Made by a program: the position numbers and the translations under genes. Positions 1 to 8,255 of a stretch of 64,000 nucleotides of DNA are shown in pieces; position 1 is the stretch's first letter; the number at the start of each line of letters is the position of its first letter. The stretch is from Sediminibacillus dalangtanensis (GTDB lineage Bacteria > Bacillota > Bacilli > Bacillales > Amphibacillaceae), in contig NZ_CP046956.1 in assembly GCF_017792025.1 (NCBI RefSeq), positions 3,100,001 to 3,164,000 of the forward strand. The letters are read 5' to 3'. The notes under the pieces are model-generated. The model worked only from the letters and a program-made list of their open reading frames with translations, was not told where the DNA came from and did not search any database.

Positions 1-13
1 TTTCCTGTTTGTT

Positions 14-949
14 TCATCTGGTTTTCCCCCCTTCTTGATTCCGATTGGATATTTTGAACTGGACAATCGATACAGCAATCATGATCAAGGACATCAGCAC
101 TGCCATCGCAGAAGCTATCCCCAGCTCGCGCTGCTCAAATGCCAGGTCGACAATACCCATCAGCAATACCTCTGTCGAATCACCAGGCCCGCCTCTTGTC
201 ATCAAATACGGCTGTCCGTACACATTGAAGGAAGCGATCGTCGAGGTGATCACGACAAACAACATGATTGGGCGTATCGACGGAAGTGTTATGTGAATGA
301 ATTTTTGCCAGGCGGTAGCCCCGTCGATGGCACTTGCCTCATACATATCTTCCGGCACCTCATTCAGTGCATTGATGAAAATGATCATGTTGAAGCCAAG
401 CGTCCACCAGACTGTCGCTCCAACCAGGGAAATCCAGGCAAATGGCTGCCTGGTCAGCCATGGGACCGGATCAAAGCCAAGATTCATTAGAAAATTATTC
501 AGCAATCCGGAATTGGTATCGAGAATCCATAAAAACAAGATGGAAATGACCGAAACCGAAATCGCGTACGGTATAAAGTAAATGGTACGGAACAATCCCC
601 GGATTTTTCCCGGCAGGCTGTTCAACAGCAGCGCCAGGGCGAGACCGATAATCACGAGCAGCGGCACCGAGAAAACCACGAATTTAATCGTATTCCACAA
701 GCCGTCGAAAAATAGGGTGAACATTGCGGAATCGGGATTGAAAATCCGGGCATAGTTGTCGAATCCGATAAATGGGTGTTCTTGTGCCAACAAGTTGTAG
801 TCATTCAGACTGATGTAAATTCCGTAAATAAGCGGGAAAAATAAAAAGGCCAAAAACATGATTAAGTACGGCAGTACGAACAAAAAGGAAGTCAGCTTGG
901 AACGCCGGTCTCTTTTCGCTTTACTGATTGGCTGTTTTTCTTTGTCCAT
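14..949 (-). CDS. Sugar ABC transporter permease, MalF/UgpA type
   Basis: This is one of the two membrane subunits of a CUT1-type sugar importer. The protein has about six hydrophobic segments, the first following a basic N-terminus (KAKRDRR), and the EAA loop that contacts the ATPase (EASAIDGATAW...LPSIRP) near residues 205-230. I start it at the ATG at 949 because GAGGTG lies six bases upstream; an in-frame upstream start at 1003 has no comparable site. It follows the binding-protein gene by about 95 bp on the same strand, so the two are probably cotranscribed. The partner MalG-type permease is not in the window and should lie just beyond the left edge. No ATPase is encoded nearby, so a shared MsmX-like ATPase is likely (inference). 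The substrate is unproven, but the GH43 neighbour suggests arabino- or xylo-oligosaccharides. Confidence 0.9.
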   Translation of the reverse strand: MDKEKQPISKAKRDRRSKLTSFLFVLPYLIMFLAFLFFPLIYGIYISLNDYNLLAQEHPFIGFDNYARIFNPDSAMFTLFFDGLWNTIKFVVFSVPLLVIIGLALALLLNSLPGKIRGLFRTIYFIPYAISVSVISILFLWILDTNSGLLNNFLMNLGFDPVPWLTRQPFAWISLVGATVWWTLGFNMIIFINALNEVPEDMYEASAIDGATAWQKFIHITLPSIRPIMLFVVITSTIASFNVYGQPYLMTRGGPGDSTEVLLMGIVDLAFEQRELGIASAMAVLMSLIMIAVSIVQFKISNRNQEGGKTR

Positions 950-1045
950 TGTCTTCACCTCGATTTCATGTAGCTTGTCGTCCAACTGGGAATAGCATTT
1001 CATGGAATAAGCAGGAGCTTCCGCCGCCTGCTTATTCCATCCTGG

Positions 1046-2335
1046 TTACTCTTCTAATGCTTGTGAAGCTTTTTGCTGTGCTTCTTCCAATGCTTCCTTA
1101 ACACCTTTTTGTCCCAGCAGCGCTACATTGACCGCTTCCATCAACGGGCTGGTTGCAAGGCCCCAGTTATCTACATCAGGGGCAAAGCTGACATAATCGA
1201 ATTGCTTGGCAACTTGAGGTGACTGGTCGTTCACTTCCTGGAATTCATCGCTCTCATATACCGCTTTCGATGCCGGTGCCTGGCCGGATTCTGCCCATGA
1301 AATGGCATTATCTCCTACATAACTTAAGAAATCTGTAATGGCGTCCAGCTTCGCCTCATCGGTATTTTGCGGGATGACAAAGTTATGCGAGTTGGCATAG
1401 ACCCCTTCCTGCTCTGTTCCTAGCTGAGGAACCGGTGCCACACCATAATTGATACCAGACTCCTCCCACTGTTCTAGCATCCATGGACCGTTCAACTGCA
1501 TGGCGCTCTTTCCTTGAAGGAACAAGGTGACTTCACCGTCTTGCTGAACGTCTTTCGGTGAAACTTCATATTCTTCAATCAATGATTTTTCAAATTCCAA
1601 CGCTTCTACCACCGCATCAGAGGTAAACTGAACCTCACCATCTTTATATAACGCACCACCATTTTGATTGACGATGGTCGGGAAAATAAATTCTTGCGGC
1701 CATAAAGTAGGAACAGCATAGCCCCATTGGTTGTTTTCTTTATCCGTCAGTTTCTGTGCATATTCAATGAATTCTTCTCGATTGGTCGGCGGCTGCTCCG
1801 GATCGAGACCGGCCGCTTCAAACATATCTTTGTTCCAATAGAATAAGAGTGGGTGGATATCCAACGGCACCCCGTACAACTCTCCATCCACTGAAGCACC
1901 TTCTATCGCACTTGGATGATATTCTTCTTCACTGATTTGATCCCCCATGATATCGTCCATGTTACGTAGCACATCTTTTTCTGCATAAGTGAAAATTTGA
2001 TCACCGTGCATGATCATGACGTCCGGCATATTCTTCTCGCCATTGATGGCCAAGTCGACATTTTTGTAATATTCCGTTTGGGGAACAATTTGAAAGTCAA
2101 CAGTATATTCATCTTGTGATTCATTGTAGCCATCGACAATTTCTTTCATATACGGACCATCTGGACCGGAGAATGGCGCCCATAGCGTAATTTCCGAGCT
2201 GTCACCAGATCCGCCTTCATCTCCGCTTCCTCCTTCGTTGTCTGCTACTCCGCTGTTTCCACTGCAAGCTGCAAGTACCAAGGCTAACAATCCAACAAAT
2301 AAGGTTACCAACCATTTTTTCGTCTGTTTCATCAT
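1046..2335 (-). CDS. Extracellular sugar-binding lipoprotein (family 1 SBP)
   Basis: This is the solute-binding subunit of the adjacent CUT1 sugar importer, tethered to the outer face of the membrane. It has a lipoprotein signal peptide with lipobox LAAC (acylated Cys about residue 24), then an acidic Gly/Ser-rich linker, then a typical family 1 binding-protein body of about 400 residues. Segments such as LYGVPLDIHPLLFYWNKDMFEAAGL and LQGKSAMQLNGPWML are characteristic of the family. Two consecutive ATGs at 2335 and 2332 both sit behind GAGGGAG. A cre-like palindrome lies about 20 bp upstream, so carbon catabolite control is likely. The gene lies between the GH43 gene and the permease, which suggests binding of the oligosaccharides released by the GH43 enzyme. 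Confidence 0.92.
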   Translation of the reverse strand: MMKQTKKWLVTLFVGLLALVLAACSGNSGVADNEGGSGDEGGSGDSSEITLWAPFSGPDGPYMKEIVDGYNESQDEYTVDFQIVPQTEYYKNVDLAINGEKNMPDVMIMHGDQIFTYAEKDVLRNMDDIMGDQISEEEYHPSAIEGASVDGELYGVPLDIHPLLFYWNKDMFEAAGLDPEQPPTNREEFIEYAQKLTDKENNQWGYAVPTLWPQEFIFPTIVNQNGGALYKDGEVQFTSDAVVEALEFEKSLIEEYEVSPKDVQQDGEVTLFLQGKSAMQLNGPWMLEQWEESGINYGVAPVPQLGTEQEGVYANSHNFVIPQNTDEAKLDAITDFLSYVGDNAISWAESGQAPASKAVYESDEFQEVNDQSPQVAKQFDYVSFAPDVDNWGLATSPLMEAVNVALLGQKGVKEALEEAQQKASQALEE

Positions 2336-2353
2336 GACACTCCCTCTTTTTAA

Positions 2354-2367
2354 AATAAGCGCTTACA
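2354..2367 (-). promoter_or_regulatory. cre-like operator upstream of the sugar-binding protein
   Basis: On the minus strand this reads TGTAAGCGCTTATT, with the perfect core TAAGCGCTTA. It fits the CcpA catabolite-response consensus (TGWAARCGYTWNCW) except at one position. It lies 19 bp upstream of the start codon, so bound protein could block the promoter or transcription from the GH43 gene. A LacI-family sugar repressor could use the same sequence. Confidence 0.6.
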
Positions 2368-2390
2368 TAGAATAAAAAAATATATCCCGT

Positions 2391-3413
2391 CTACTCAGTG
2401 ACAGGGGCTTCCTGTGGTTCTTCGCTTGGCCGACCGTCTCTGACAACCGGCCAGCCATCTTCCCAACTGATCGGATCAATCATCAACGGCCGTCTGGAAG
2501 CTCCCGACCATAACAATGGATCTTCTTTTTCGATCGCATGGTACACCATCCAGTCCTTTCCTGCTTCATCGGTTAGGATAGCGTTGTGGCCTGGTCCGGC
2601 GAACTTACTCTCTGAGTCGGCGGCCAGTATGGTCGTCCCGCCATTTTCCATCAACGGTTTGCCTTCCTGGTCCACATAAGGACCGGTAAAGCTGTCTGAC
2701 CGTCCGACAGCAACATGATAGCTGCTGTTTTCTCCTTCACAACAGGAACCTTTAGAGCCAAAAAAGTAATACTGTGAATCTCGTTTTACAATGTAAGGTG
2801 CCTCATAGTCTGTGCCGGCTATTTCGAAGGGCTCTCCCTGAACAGAAAGGCCGTCTTCTGCCAGCTTGACTCCATAGATGCCATGGAAGCTTCCCCAGAC
2901 CAGATAGGCCTGATTGTCTTCCGAATAGAAAAAAGGATCAATGGAATTATCCACGCCAATTTCTTCACTGGTGAACAATTTTCCCTTATCCTCGAACGGC
3001 CCTTCGGGTGTGTCTGAAACGGCTACCCCGATGCCAGGGTTGTTGTCTCCCCAGACAGATAAGGAATAATACAAATAATAGCTGTCCCGGTAATGGTGAA
3101 TATCCGGTGCCCATATACTGCCAGATCCTTTCCATTCAGGCTTATCCTTGAAAGCTTCTCCGATATACTCCCATTCCGACAGGTCTTTTGACCGGACGAT
3201 CGGCACCAGTTTTGTTTCGGCATCATCGCCCCATGCGTCTTCTGTGCCATAAGCATAATAAAAGCCATCTTCAGCCTTTAAGATAGAAGGATCTGCTAAA
3301 ACTGGTTCATACACTGGATTTTGATACGTCTCTTGCATTTCGCTTTGTCCACTCTCTGAGGAACAACCGAACAATGCCGTACAAATCATTCCTAACAGTA
3401 GCACTTTCTTCAC
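2391..3413 (-). CDS. Glycoside hydrolase family 43 lipoprotein
   Basis: This is a predicted extracellular, membrane-anchored five-bladed beta-propeller glycosidase acting on arabinan or xylan-type side chains. The signal peptide has lipobox LFGC (Cys17). The three expected acidic residues are visible: D41 in LADPSI (general base), D159 in SIDPFF (pKa modulator) and E204 in YEAPYI (general acid). The C-terminal half contains GSCCEG and a VGRS...GPYVD stretch seen in arabinan endo-1,5-alpha-L-arabinosidases, so that activity is favoured over beta-xylosidase, though the subfamily is uncertain. At about 340 residues it is a single-domain family member. It is followed by a sugar-binding protein and a permease, so released oligosaccharides are probably imported by them. 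Confidence 0.88.
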   Translation of the reverse strand: MKKVLLLGMICTALFGCSSESGQSEMQETYQNPVYEPVLADPSILKAEDGFYYAYGTEDAWGDDAETKLVPIVRSKDLSEWEYIGEAFKDKPEWKGSGSIWAPDIHHYRDSYYLYYSLSVWGDNNPGIGVAVSDTPEGPFEDKGKLFTSEEIGVDNSIDPFFYSEDNQAYLVWGSFHGIYGVKLAEDGLSVQGEPFEIAGTDYEAPYIVKRDSQYYFFGSKGSCCEGENSSYHVAVGRSDSFTGPYVDQEGKPLMENGGTTILAADSESKFAGPGHNAILTDEAGKDWMVYHAIEKEDPLLWSGASRRPLMIDPISWEDGWPVVRDGRPSEEPQEAPVTE

Positions 3414-3569
3414 CGTTATTCTGCCCCTCCTCCCTCCCTTGGAATGTAAACCTTTTCATAACATGATTATAATATATAAAGATGTTTCAATTCAACTATT
3501 ATTGTTATAAAATATAAAAAAATATAATAAACACGCCAGCAGAGGTACAGTGGAACATTTCTCCATTAG

Positions 3570-3611
3570 AAAAACACCTGCAGACCGCCGAATACTGATC
3601 TCCAGGTGTTT
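3570..3611 (-). terminator. Rho-independent terminator after the ArsR-type regulator
   Basis: AAACACCTG (3572-3580) pairs with CAGGTGTTT (3603-3611) across a 22-nt loop. Read on the minus strand the stem is followed by a short T run. It lies 15 bp past the stop of the regulator gene and separates it from the GH43 promoter region. Confidence 0.65.
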
Positions 3612-3625
3612 CCATGGGAAGTACG

Positions 3626-4549
3626 TTAATTTTTTTCTTCTACTTTCAGTTTCATGACGATGCCTTGTTCGTAATTTCCGAACTTATTTCCAAACAAGTT
3701 CAAGCCGCCCATATTCACAGCATCGCTTTTTATTCCAATTTTAAATGATATGAACGGTTTTTCTGCTATTTTCAGCGTATCGATTGTGCAATCGCTGTTG
3801 ATTTTCATTCCATCGAGAAAGCAGCCTTCTTCCGTAATCCGCCAATTTTTCAACAAGCCATACTGCGTATGGTTGGTCATCCACCAGTCTGGTGTGAGAA
3901 AACCACGCTCTCCTCCAAAATCACCAGGTGAAGTCCAGGTAGCAATTTCGTGTCCGTTGACCCAGACGGTTATATCCGATGGCCAATCCAATTTATGCAA
4001 AGGCGCTTCCGAGCATAATTCGGCACTGAATTCGATTTGCGTCGCTTTATCTCCGTAAGGAAGCCTGTTCGGGAACCGGTATTCTACATGTCCTGCTTTA
4101 AAGAAAAGGAGCTGGGCTTCTGAACGTCCGGTTTCATAAAAAGAACGCGGATCATCTTGTATCCCGATATAGTCTGATTCCCCAACCAGGCCGCAGCTCG
4201 GTTCTACCTCGCAGTCGCTATACTCGCCGATCGGCATATCGTACACGACAGCATGCTCCGGTTTTTTGGTTTCCTGCGGGCCGATGTCGATGACAATTTG
4301 GTCATAGTTTTTCGTATTGATTTTTTGCGTGCCCCGTCCGGGTAGCAATTCTGTAATGATCAGATTGACATCCTCCAGTTTTTTGACATTTACTGCTGTT
4401 GTCGAAAACGGCAAATCCAATCGTTCCGCTAGCTCGTTGACATTGTGCGGCCGCTCACTCAAGAGACGCAGTATTGCCATTCTATGTTTATTCGATATCG
4501 CTTTACAGATTTCGATTGCTTCTTCGAAGTTTAAATGTAACGTTCTCAT
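3626..4549 (-). CDS. ArsR-type winged-helix regulator with C-terminal beta-rich domain
   Basis: Residues about 5-80 form an ArsR-family winged helix (EAIEICKAISNKHRMAIL...NVNELAERLDLPFSTTAVNVKKLEDVNLI). The remaining 220 residues are unlike metal-sensing ArsR proteins. They are rich in aromatic and beta-type sequence (VEYRFPNRLPYG, WVNGHEIATWTSPGDFGG, LTPDWWMTNHTQYG), resembling a jelly-roll or carbohydrate-binding fold. I infer a one-component sensor of a sugar derived from the neighbouring GH43 substrate. The start at 4549 is chosen because GGGGAA precedes it and the winged helix begins directly; the open frame extends to 4717 without sequence resembling a domain. A perfect inverted repeat 23 bp upstream is a likely autoregulatory operator. 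Confidence 0.82.
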   Translation of the reverse strand: MRTLHLNFEEAIEICKAISNKHRMAILRLLSERPHNVNELAERLDLPFSTTAVNVKKLEDVNLIITELLPGRGTQKINTKNYDQIVIDIGPQETKKPEHAVVYDMPIGEYSDCEVEPSCGLVGESDYIGIQDDPRSFYETGRSEAQLLFFKAGHVEYRFPNRLPYGDKATQIEFSAELCSEAPLHKLDWPSDITVWVNGHEIATWTSPGDFGGERGFLTPDWWMTNHTQYGLLKNWRITEEGCFLDGMKINSDCTIDTLKIAEKPFISFKIGIKSDAVNMGGLNLFGNKFGNYEQGIVMKLKVEEKN

Positions 4550-4571
4550 CCTATTCCCCACTTTTATTCTA

Positions 4572-4594
4572 ACTTTTATTGTAATAATAAAAGT
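4572..4594. promoter_or_regulatory. Perfect inverted repeat, probable ArsR-type operator
   Basis: ACTTTTATT, a 5-nt spacer, then AATAAAAGT make a perfect 9-bp inverted repeat immediately upstream of the ArsR-type gene. A further CTTTTATT half-site lies at 4561-4568. Size and AT-richness fit operators of winged-helix dimers of this family. Confidence 0.6.
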
Positions 4595-4640
4595 ATAAAC
4601 TAAAGCGCTCCCATTTAAAAGCACAAGCATCCGACAACCT

Positions 4641-4821
4641 TCGACAGGGGTCAGACCCTCCCCTGTTGCAAAATTATACCGGGGCCTGACCCCAGTACAA
4701 ACCGGTCTGTTATTCACTCACGCTGTTGCAGTATCGCTCAAAATAACGCTGATTTTTCCGTTTGAAGCTTACCCCGCCTCTTTATCACGACGCAGTATTA
4801 CTTCGGCGGGGGACTGACCCC
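4641..4821. repeat. Degenerate copies of a GGGGACTGTCCCC-type dispersed palindromic repeat
   Basis: Three GGGG(T/A)CTGACCCC-like blocks occur at about 4647, 4681 and 4808. The stretch 4771-4821 aligns with the copies at 7405-7466 and 21054-21117, sharing the internal GACGCAGT word and the GGGGGACTG end. It fills the non-coding gap between the ArsR-type regulator and the PH-like gene; no gene is seen here. Confidence 0.6.
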
Positions 4822-4841
4822 AACACACCGAGCATGATTCC

Positions 4842-5222
4842 CTATGAGGGATTGGTCAGGATTTCTTTGATTTGGTCGGCTGTTTGTTCCGGCACTTTAT
4901 TTATGTTAATCGGTCCTTTTGCTGTTTCGATGGTAATCCCGGCAAGTCCATTGGCCCTGTTCACATCACAGGAAGTTATCTCTTCATTTGCTACCTTTAA
5001 ATCGTTCGATTGATCAGAAGCCGCCATGTGATAAAAACATGTTTTCTTACTCGTCACAAATAACAATTGGGTCGGTTTGTCGCTTGGAGCTGCCACTCCA
5101 AGCAGCTGCTCGTCTTCTTCCAGATTATTCTCCGAAAAGGTTTTAATGTACCTCTTGATGATCCCTTTCCGGCCAAAGCCTGCATTTTCAATCGTATCCT
5201 TAATACTATCAAACATATTCAT
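4842..5222 (-). CDS. Small PH-like domain protein
   Basis: This 126-residue cytosolic protein has no signal peptide or membrane segment. A helical N-terminus (residues 1-35) precedes an alternating beta pattern (QLLGVAAPSDKPTQLLFVTSKKTCFYH, ITSCDVNRANGLAGITIETAKGPININKV) and a final helix, the layout of bacterial PH-domain (YokE-like) proteins. It probably starts at 5222 or at the next ATG two codons later; AAGG lies five bases before the first. It stands alone between repeat sequence and the isochorismatase gene. The cellular role is unknown. Confidence 0.7.
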   Translation of the reverse strand: MNMFDSIKDTIENAGFGRKGIIKRYIKTFSENNLEEDEQLLGVAAPSDKPTQLLFVTSKKTCFYHMAASDQSNDLKVANEEITSCDVNRANGLAGITIETAKGPININKVPEQTADQIKEILTNPS

Positions 5223-5407
5223 CCCTGCCTTTCTTTACCGATTATACCGTACGGAAACTTGGGCAACAAAAAAGAGCCCCCTGGGTTTCTTGGTTTAGCC
5301 GAAGACTCTCTGCTAGTATCTTTTCCCTTCCATTTGTTATCCACTAGAAAACGACAGTAGATTTGATTATACAGGCACGTTCCTTATTCCACCCAACACG
5401 CAAAAAC

Positions 5408-5977
5408 TCAATCTTCTACTTCTCTATATTTATCATGCTCTGGTCGAAATAAATCTTCCTCCGCATTTCGAACCATGGAAAAATGATCGACATTGTAATG
5501 TCCGTGCAGTGTCCTGTTATGATGATCGATGATCTTGTGTCCCGGCAATACCTGGGAATCGCTTGTCGTATGGCCATCCCCAACCAGCGTTACATCAAAC
5601 TCATTGATAGTAGCGGTTCTGACAGCTGTATCGATGCAATGTTCTGTTTTGCACCCCATCACGACTAAATGCTCTACCTCATTTTCGACTAAATATTGTC
5701 TTAATGGCGTTCTGTAAAAGGAGTTGGTTGCCTCCTTATCGAAAATGACAGCTTCAGGAGGAACGTTGATATCTTCATGTATTTGAAACCCTGCACCCTT
5801 CCCCAATGCGACTTCTAAATCTCTCACAAATACAAGTAATGCCTGATTGCTCTTAGCCTTCTCAATTACCAGATTGATGTTGGCAATGATTTTCTCCTTT
5901 TCCACAACCCCTTCTTCAACTTTACTTCCGTCCATTAAATCCTGTTGTGCATCAATGACTAAAAGAGCTTGTTTCAC
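5408..5977 (-). CDS. Isochorismatase-family cysteine hydrolase
   Basis: This is a cytosolic hydrolase of the isochorismatase/nicotinamidase fold, probably cleaving an amide or vinyl-ether substrate. The catalytic triad is visible: D9 in VIDAQQD, K81 in FDKEA and nucleophile C114 in MGCKTEHC. The cis-peptide motif VMGCKTEHC is standard for the family. At 189 residues it has the usual length. It is followed after 14 bp by a membrane protein on the same strand in the upstream direction (7155-5992), so both may share a transcript. The substrate cannot be assigned from sequence. Confidence 0.88.
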   Translation of the reverse strand: MKQALLVIDAQQDLMDGSKVEEGVVEKEKIIANINLVIEKAKSNQALLVFVRDLEVALGKGAGFQIHEDINVPPEAVIFDKEATNSFYRTPLRQYLVENEVEHLVVMGCKTEHCIDTAVRTATINEFDVTLVGDGHTTSDSQVLPGHKIIDHHNRTLHGHYNVDHFSMVRNAEEDLFRPEHDKYREVED

Positions 5978-5991
5978 TTGATCTCCCCCTG

Positions 5992-7155
5992 TTAATTTAT
6001 TGTTGACGATGGCTTATATACATACCGTATCGGTGTTATCTGCTCCTCTTTTCCTGGCACATATAAGGAAACGGACGGACCGGCGATACCCCAGTCAGAG
6101 ACAGCAGGAAAACTGTGTTCCCCATTTTCATCCAGGTACACAATCCCTTCATGATTGCCGCCCCAATTTCGTATGCCTTTATAAAGCACGCCAAAATGAT
6201 TTGCTTCCCAATTTTTTATGTCTGCTTCCAAATCGATATTATCCAACATATTGATGACGATAGAAAAATCATTGGCAGGATTGTAAGTTTCGGTCCCTTC
6301 TCCCTCCCAATCCTGTTTATGGACGGTCACCTTATTGCCTGCAGGTTTCTCTGAATAAATCAAATACCCGGATTGCAATAAGTGTTCATCATCGTATCCA
6401 TAAAGATACATATAGATACTGGTAATCGTTCCATCCCTGTCAAATTCAATTTCTAAATCGTTCGTCATCAGATTCGGTTCCATGTCCATCTTTTCTTTTA
6501 CATCTTCCATAACGCCTTCCAACTTGGCAGTGAAAAAATCATCATTGTCCAGTCTGATTTTTGTATCGGTCTTCAGCTCGTTTAATTTCCAGGCCTGCGC
6601 TCCGTTGAAGTTGACTGCATTTTTACCGACATTATATACACCGAAAGCTGTAATAAGTAACAGAAGAGCGGGAACTACCATCCAAACAGTGAAAGGGAGA
6701 GGCTTGGATTTTTCCAATCTATCTATTGAAAGATTGCTGCTTTTTAGAATTGGAAAAAACGTTTTATCCCCAAAGTACAAAAAATACCATTGTTTGTTTT
6801 CTTTCAACCTGATCAAATCATCCAGTAAAAGAGTGTGCCGCCTTCCTTCGGCAGAGGAGTATATCTCCAATATGGAACCATGGACTTCCAAATAATTGTC
6901 CGGATTATATAAATACGCTTTTTTCATTTGCTTTCGGTATAGATTGACCTGATAGATTAGGAGAAATAACAGTCCTGCACCGATAACCATAAACAAGGGT
7001 ACATTTGTCTTCAGCTGACCTATTTTTGTAATCGTGAACAAAACCTTCCACAGCAATGCGTATAGAAGTAACAGGATCCAGCTATGCAGTCTGCCGAAAA
7101 ACAGATCTCGCAGAAGCATTCTTCTATAAATCTTTTTGGATAATGGATTCCTCAT
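5992..7155 (-). CDS. Membrane protein of unknown function (YcxB-like N-terminal half)
   Basis: Two hydrophobic helices lie at about residues 20-45 and 55-75, then a soluble stretch resembling YcxB-type domains (YLEVHGSILEIYSS...LLLDDLIRLKENKQWYFLYFGDKTFFPIL), then a third helix near residue 160 and a large hydrophilic C-terminal region of about 210 residues, probably outside the cell. The C-terminal part has paired Trp/Asp-rich segments (NWEANHFGVLYKGIRNWGGNHEGIVYL) but I do not recognise it. I start at the ATG at 7155, preceded by AAAGAG; a GTG three codons upstream at 7164 is too close to that site. It is likely cotranscribed with the isochorismatase gene. Confidence 0.72.
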   Translation of the reverse strand: MRNPLSKKIYRRMLLRDLFFGRLHSWILLLLYALLWKVLFTITKIGQLKTNVPLFMVIGAGLLFLLIYQVNLYRKQMKKAYLYNPDNYLEVHGSILEIYSSAEGRRHTLLLDDLIRLKENKQWYFLYFGDKTFFPILKSSNLSIDRLEKSKPLPFTVWMVVPALLLLITAFGVYNVGKNAVNFNGAQAWKLNELKTDTKIRLDNDDFFTAKLEGVMEDVKEKMDMEPNLMTNDLEIEFDRDGTITSIYMYLYGYDDEHLLQSGYLIYSEKPAGNKVTVHKQDWEGEGTETYNPANDFSIVINMLDNIDLEADIKNWEANHFGVLYKGIRNWGGNHEGIVYLDENGEHSFPAVSDWGIAGPSVSLYVPGKEEQITPIRYVYKPSSTIN

Positions 7156-7271
7156 GCTTGTCACTCTTTCTAATCAGTAGGTAACTTAATGTTAACATTA
7201 TTTTCCTGACAGTTGGGGAAACTTCAAAAAATTGTTTGCCTGGAATCTCTTTCGATTCGTCCTTTACATTT

Positions 7272-7307
7272 TTAAAAAAGCACCATGCCAAAGGGCACGA
7301 TGCTTTT
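7272..7307 (-). terminator. Terminator of the uronate-catabolism operon
   Basis: AAAAGCACCATGCC and GGGCACGATGCTTTT form a stem with one G-U and one mismatch around an AAA loop. Read on the minus strand it is followed by six T residues. It lies about 170 bp after the SDR gene, beyond a dispersed repeat at 7405-7466, and is the first good terminator for the minus-strand operon that begins at 12243 or 9289. Confidence 0.65.
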
Positions 7308-7404
7308 GCTTCCTTTTTCCTATTACTGCCAGGTTCAATAAATAAGAGTTTCCGAAGTTCAAATCCCCGCATTACAGATCACCGACTTGCCGGTTTTAGA
7401 ACTT

Positions 7405-7466
7405 GCAGGGACTGTCCCCCACCGCTCTACCAAGACGCAGTGCTACCATGTTGGGGGACTGTCCCC
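7405..7466. repeat. MITE-like palindromic repeat, copy B
   Basis: The element begins GCAGGGACTGTCCCCCA and ends TGGGGGACTGTCCCC, an inverted pair around a 30-nt centre containing AGACGCAGTGCTACC. It is nearly identical to the copy at 21054-21117. It encodes nothing. Confidence 0.75.
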
Positions 7467-7475
7467 GTTAACTTC

Positions 7476-8255
7476 TCAACGCATGTACATGCCGCCGTTT
7501 ATTTCGATGGTTTCACCTGTGAGGAAACCTGCAAGGTCGGAGACGAGATAGAGCACAGCTCCTGCTACATCTTCCGGTTCACCCCCGCGCTGCAAAGGAA
7601 TCGTTTTAACCGTGTTGGTCCGTCCTTCTGCTGTGGAAAACGTATTGTGAAACGGTGTATTGCCAATAAAACCAGGTGACACGGCATTGACAGTTATTCG
7701 GGAAGGGGCCAGTTCTTTGGCCAACGCTTTTGAATACGTCAATACAGCGGCCTTTGACGCAGCGTAAGCAGATGCTCCCGGTCCGCCTCCATTATGGGCA
7801 GCAACCGAAGTCATGTTGACCACTTTTCCACCTAGCTTACCATCTTTGCTTGCTGCCTTCAGCAACGGCAGGACAGCTTTTGTGACGAGAAAGGTGCTGG
7901 TCACATTGACGTCGATTACCCTGTGCCACAGTTCCTCGCTCATTTCCTCGATTGTCGCCCGTTGTACCATGTGGCCTGCATTGTTCACCAAAATATCAAG
8001 CTCTCCGTTAAAAAAAGCTGCTGTTTCAGCAGCCAACGTTTCTATGTCATCACTTTTCAGTACATCGCCCTGAACAGCCCGTCCTTTGCGGCTAAATTCC
8101 TCGATCAGGCGGACTACTTCTTCAGCGCCCTCCCTGTTTTTCCCATAATGGACAACCACATCGGCACCTGCTTCGGCCAGTCCGAGGGCGATACTTCTCC
8201 CGATTCCGGTCCCGCCCCCTGTCACGAGCGCCTTTTTCCCTTCTAAATCAATCAT
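7476..8255 (-). CDS. SDR-family oxidoreductase, candidate DEH/uronate reductase
   Basis: This is a classical short-chain dehydrogenase with cofactor motif TGGGTGIG (12-19), NNAG (91-94), catalytic S150, Y164 and K168, and C-terminal ETIEINGGMYMR. Annotation by best hit would give 3-oxoacyl-ACP reductase. The context argues instead for reduction of 4-deoxy-5-hexoseulose uronate to 2-keto-3-deoxygluconate, a step done by SDR enzymes in alginate catabolism (known for the pathway; assignment here is inference). The ATG overlaps the stop of the upstream DUF624 gene (ATGA), showing translational coupling. It is the last gene before the operon terminator. Confidence 0.85.
   Translation of the reverse strand: MIDLEGKKALVTGGGTGIGRSIALGLAEAGADVVVHYGKNREGAEEVVRLIEEFSRKGRAVQGDVLKSDDIETLAAETAAFFNGELDILVNNAGHMVQRATIEEMSEELWHRVIDVNVTSTFLVTKAVLPLLKAASKDGKLGGKVVNMTSVAAHNGGGPGASAYAASKAAVLTYSKALAKELAPSRITVNAVSPGFIGNTPFHNTFSTAEGRTNTVKTIPLQRGGEPEDVAGAVLYLVSDLAGFLTGETIEINGGMYMR

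Noticed and set aside
7124..7372. 82-residue open frame upstream of the membrane-protein gene
   Set aside because: It spans the terminator at 7272-7307 and overlaps the real start; composition is not protein-like.
7476..8255. FabG role in fatty-acid synthesis for the SDR protein
   Set aside because: No fatty-acid genes are near; the operon with a cupin, DUF624 and lyase locus makes a sugar-acid reductase more plausible, though sequence alone does not exclude FabG.
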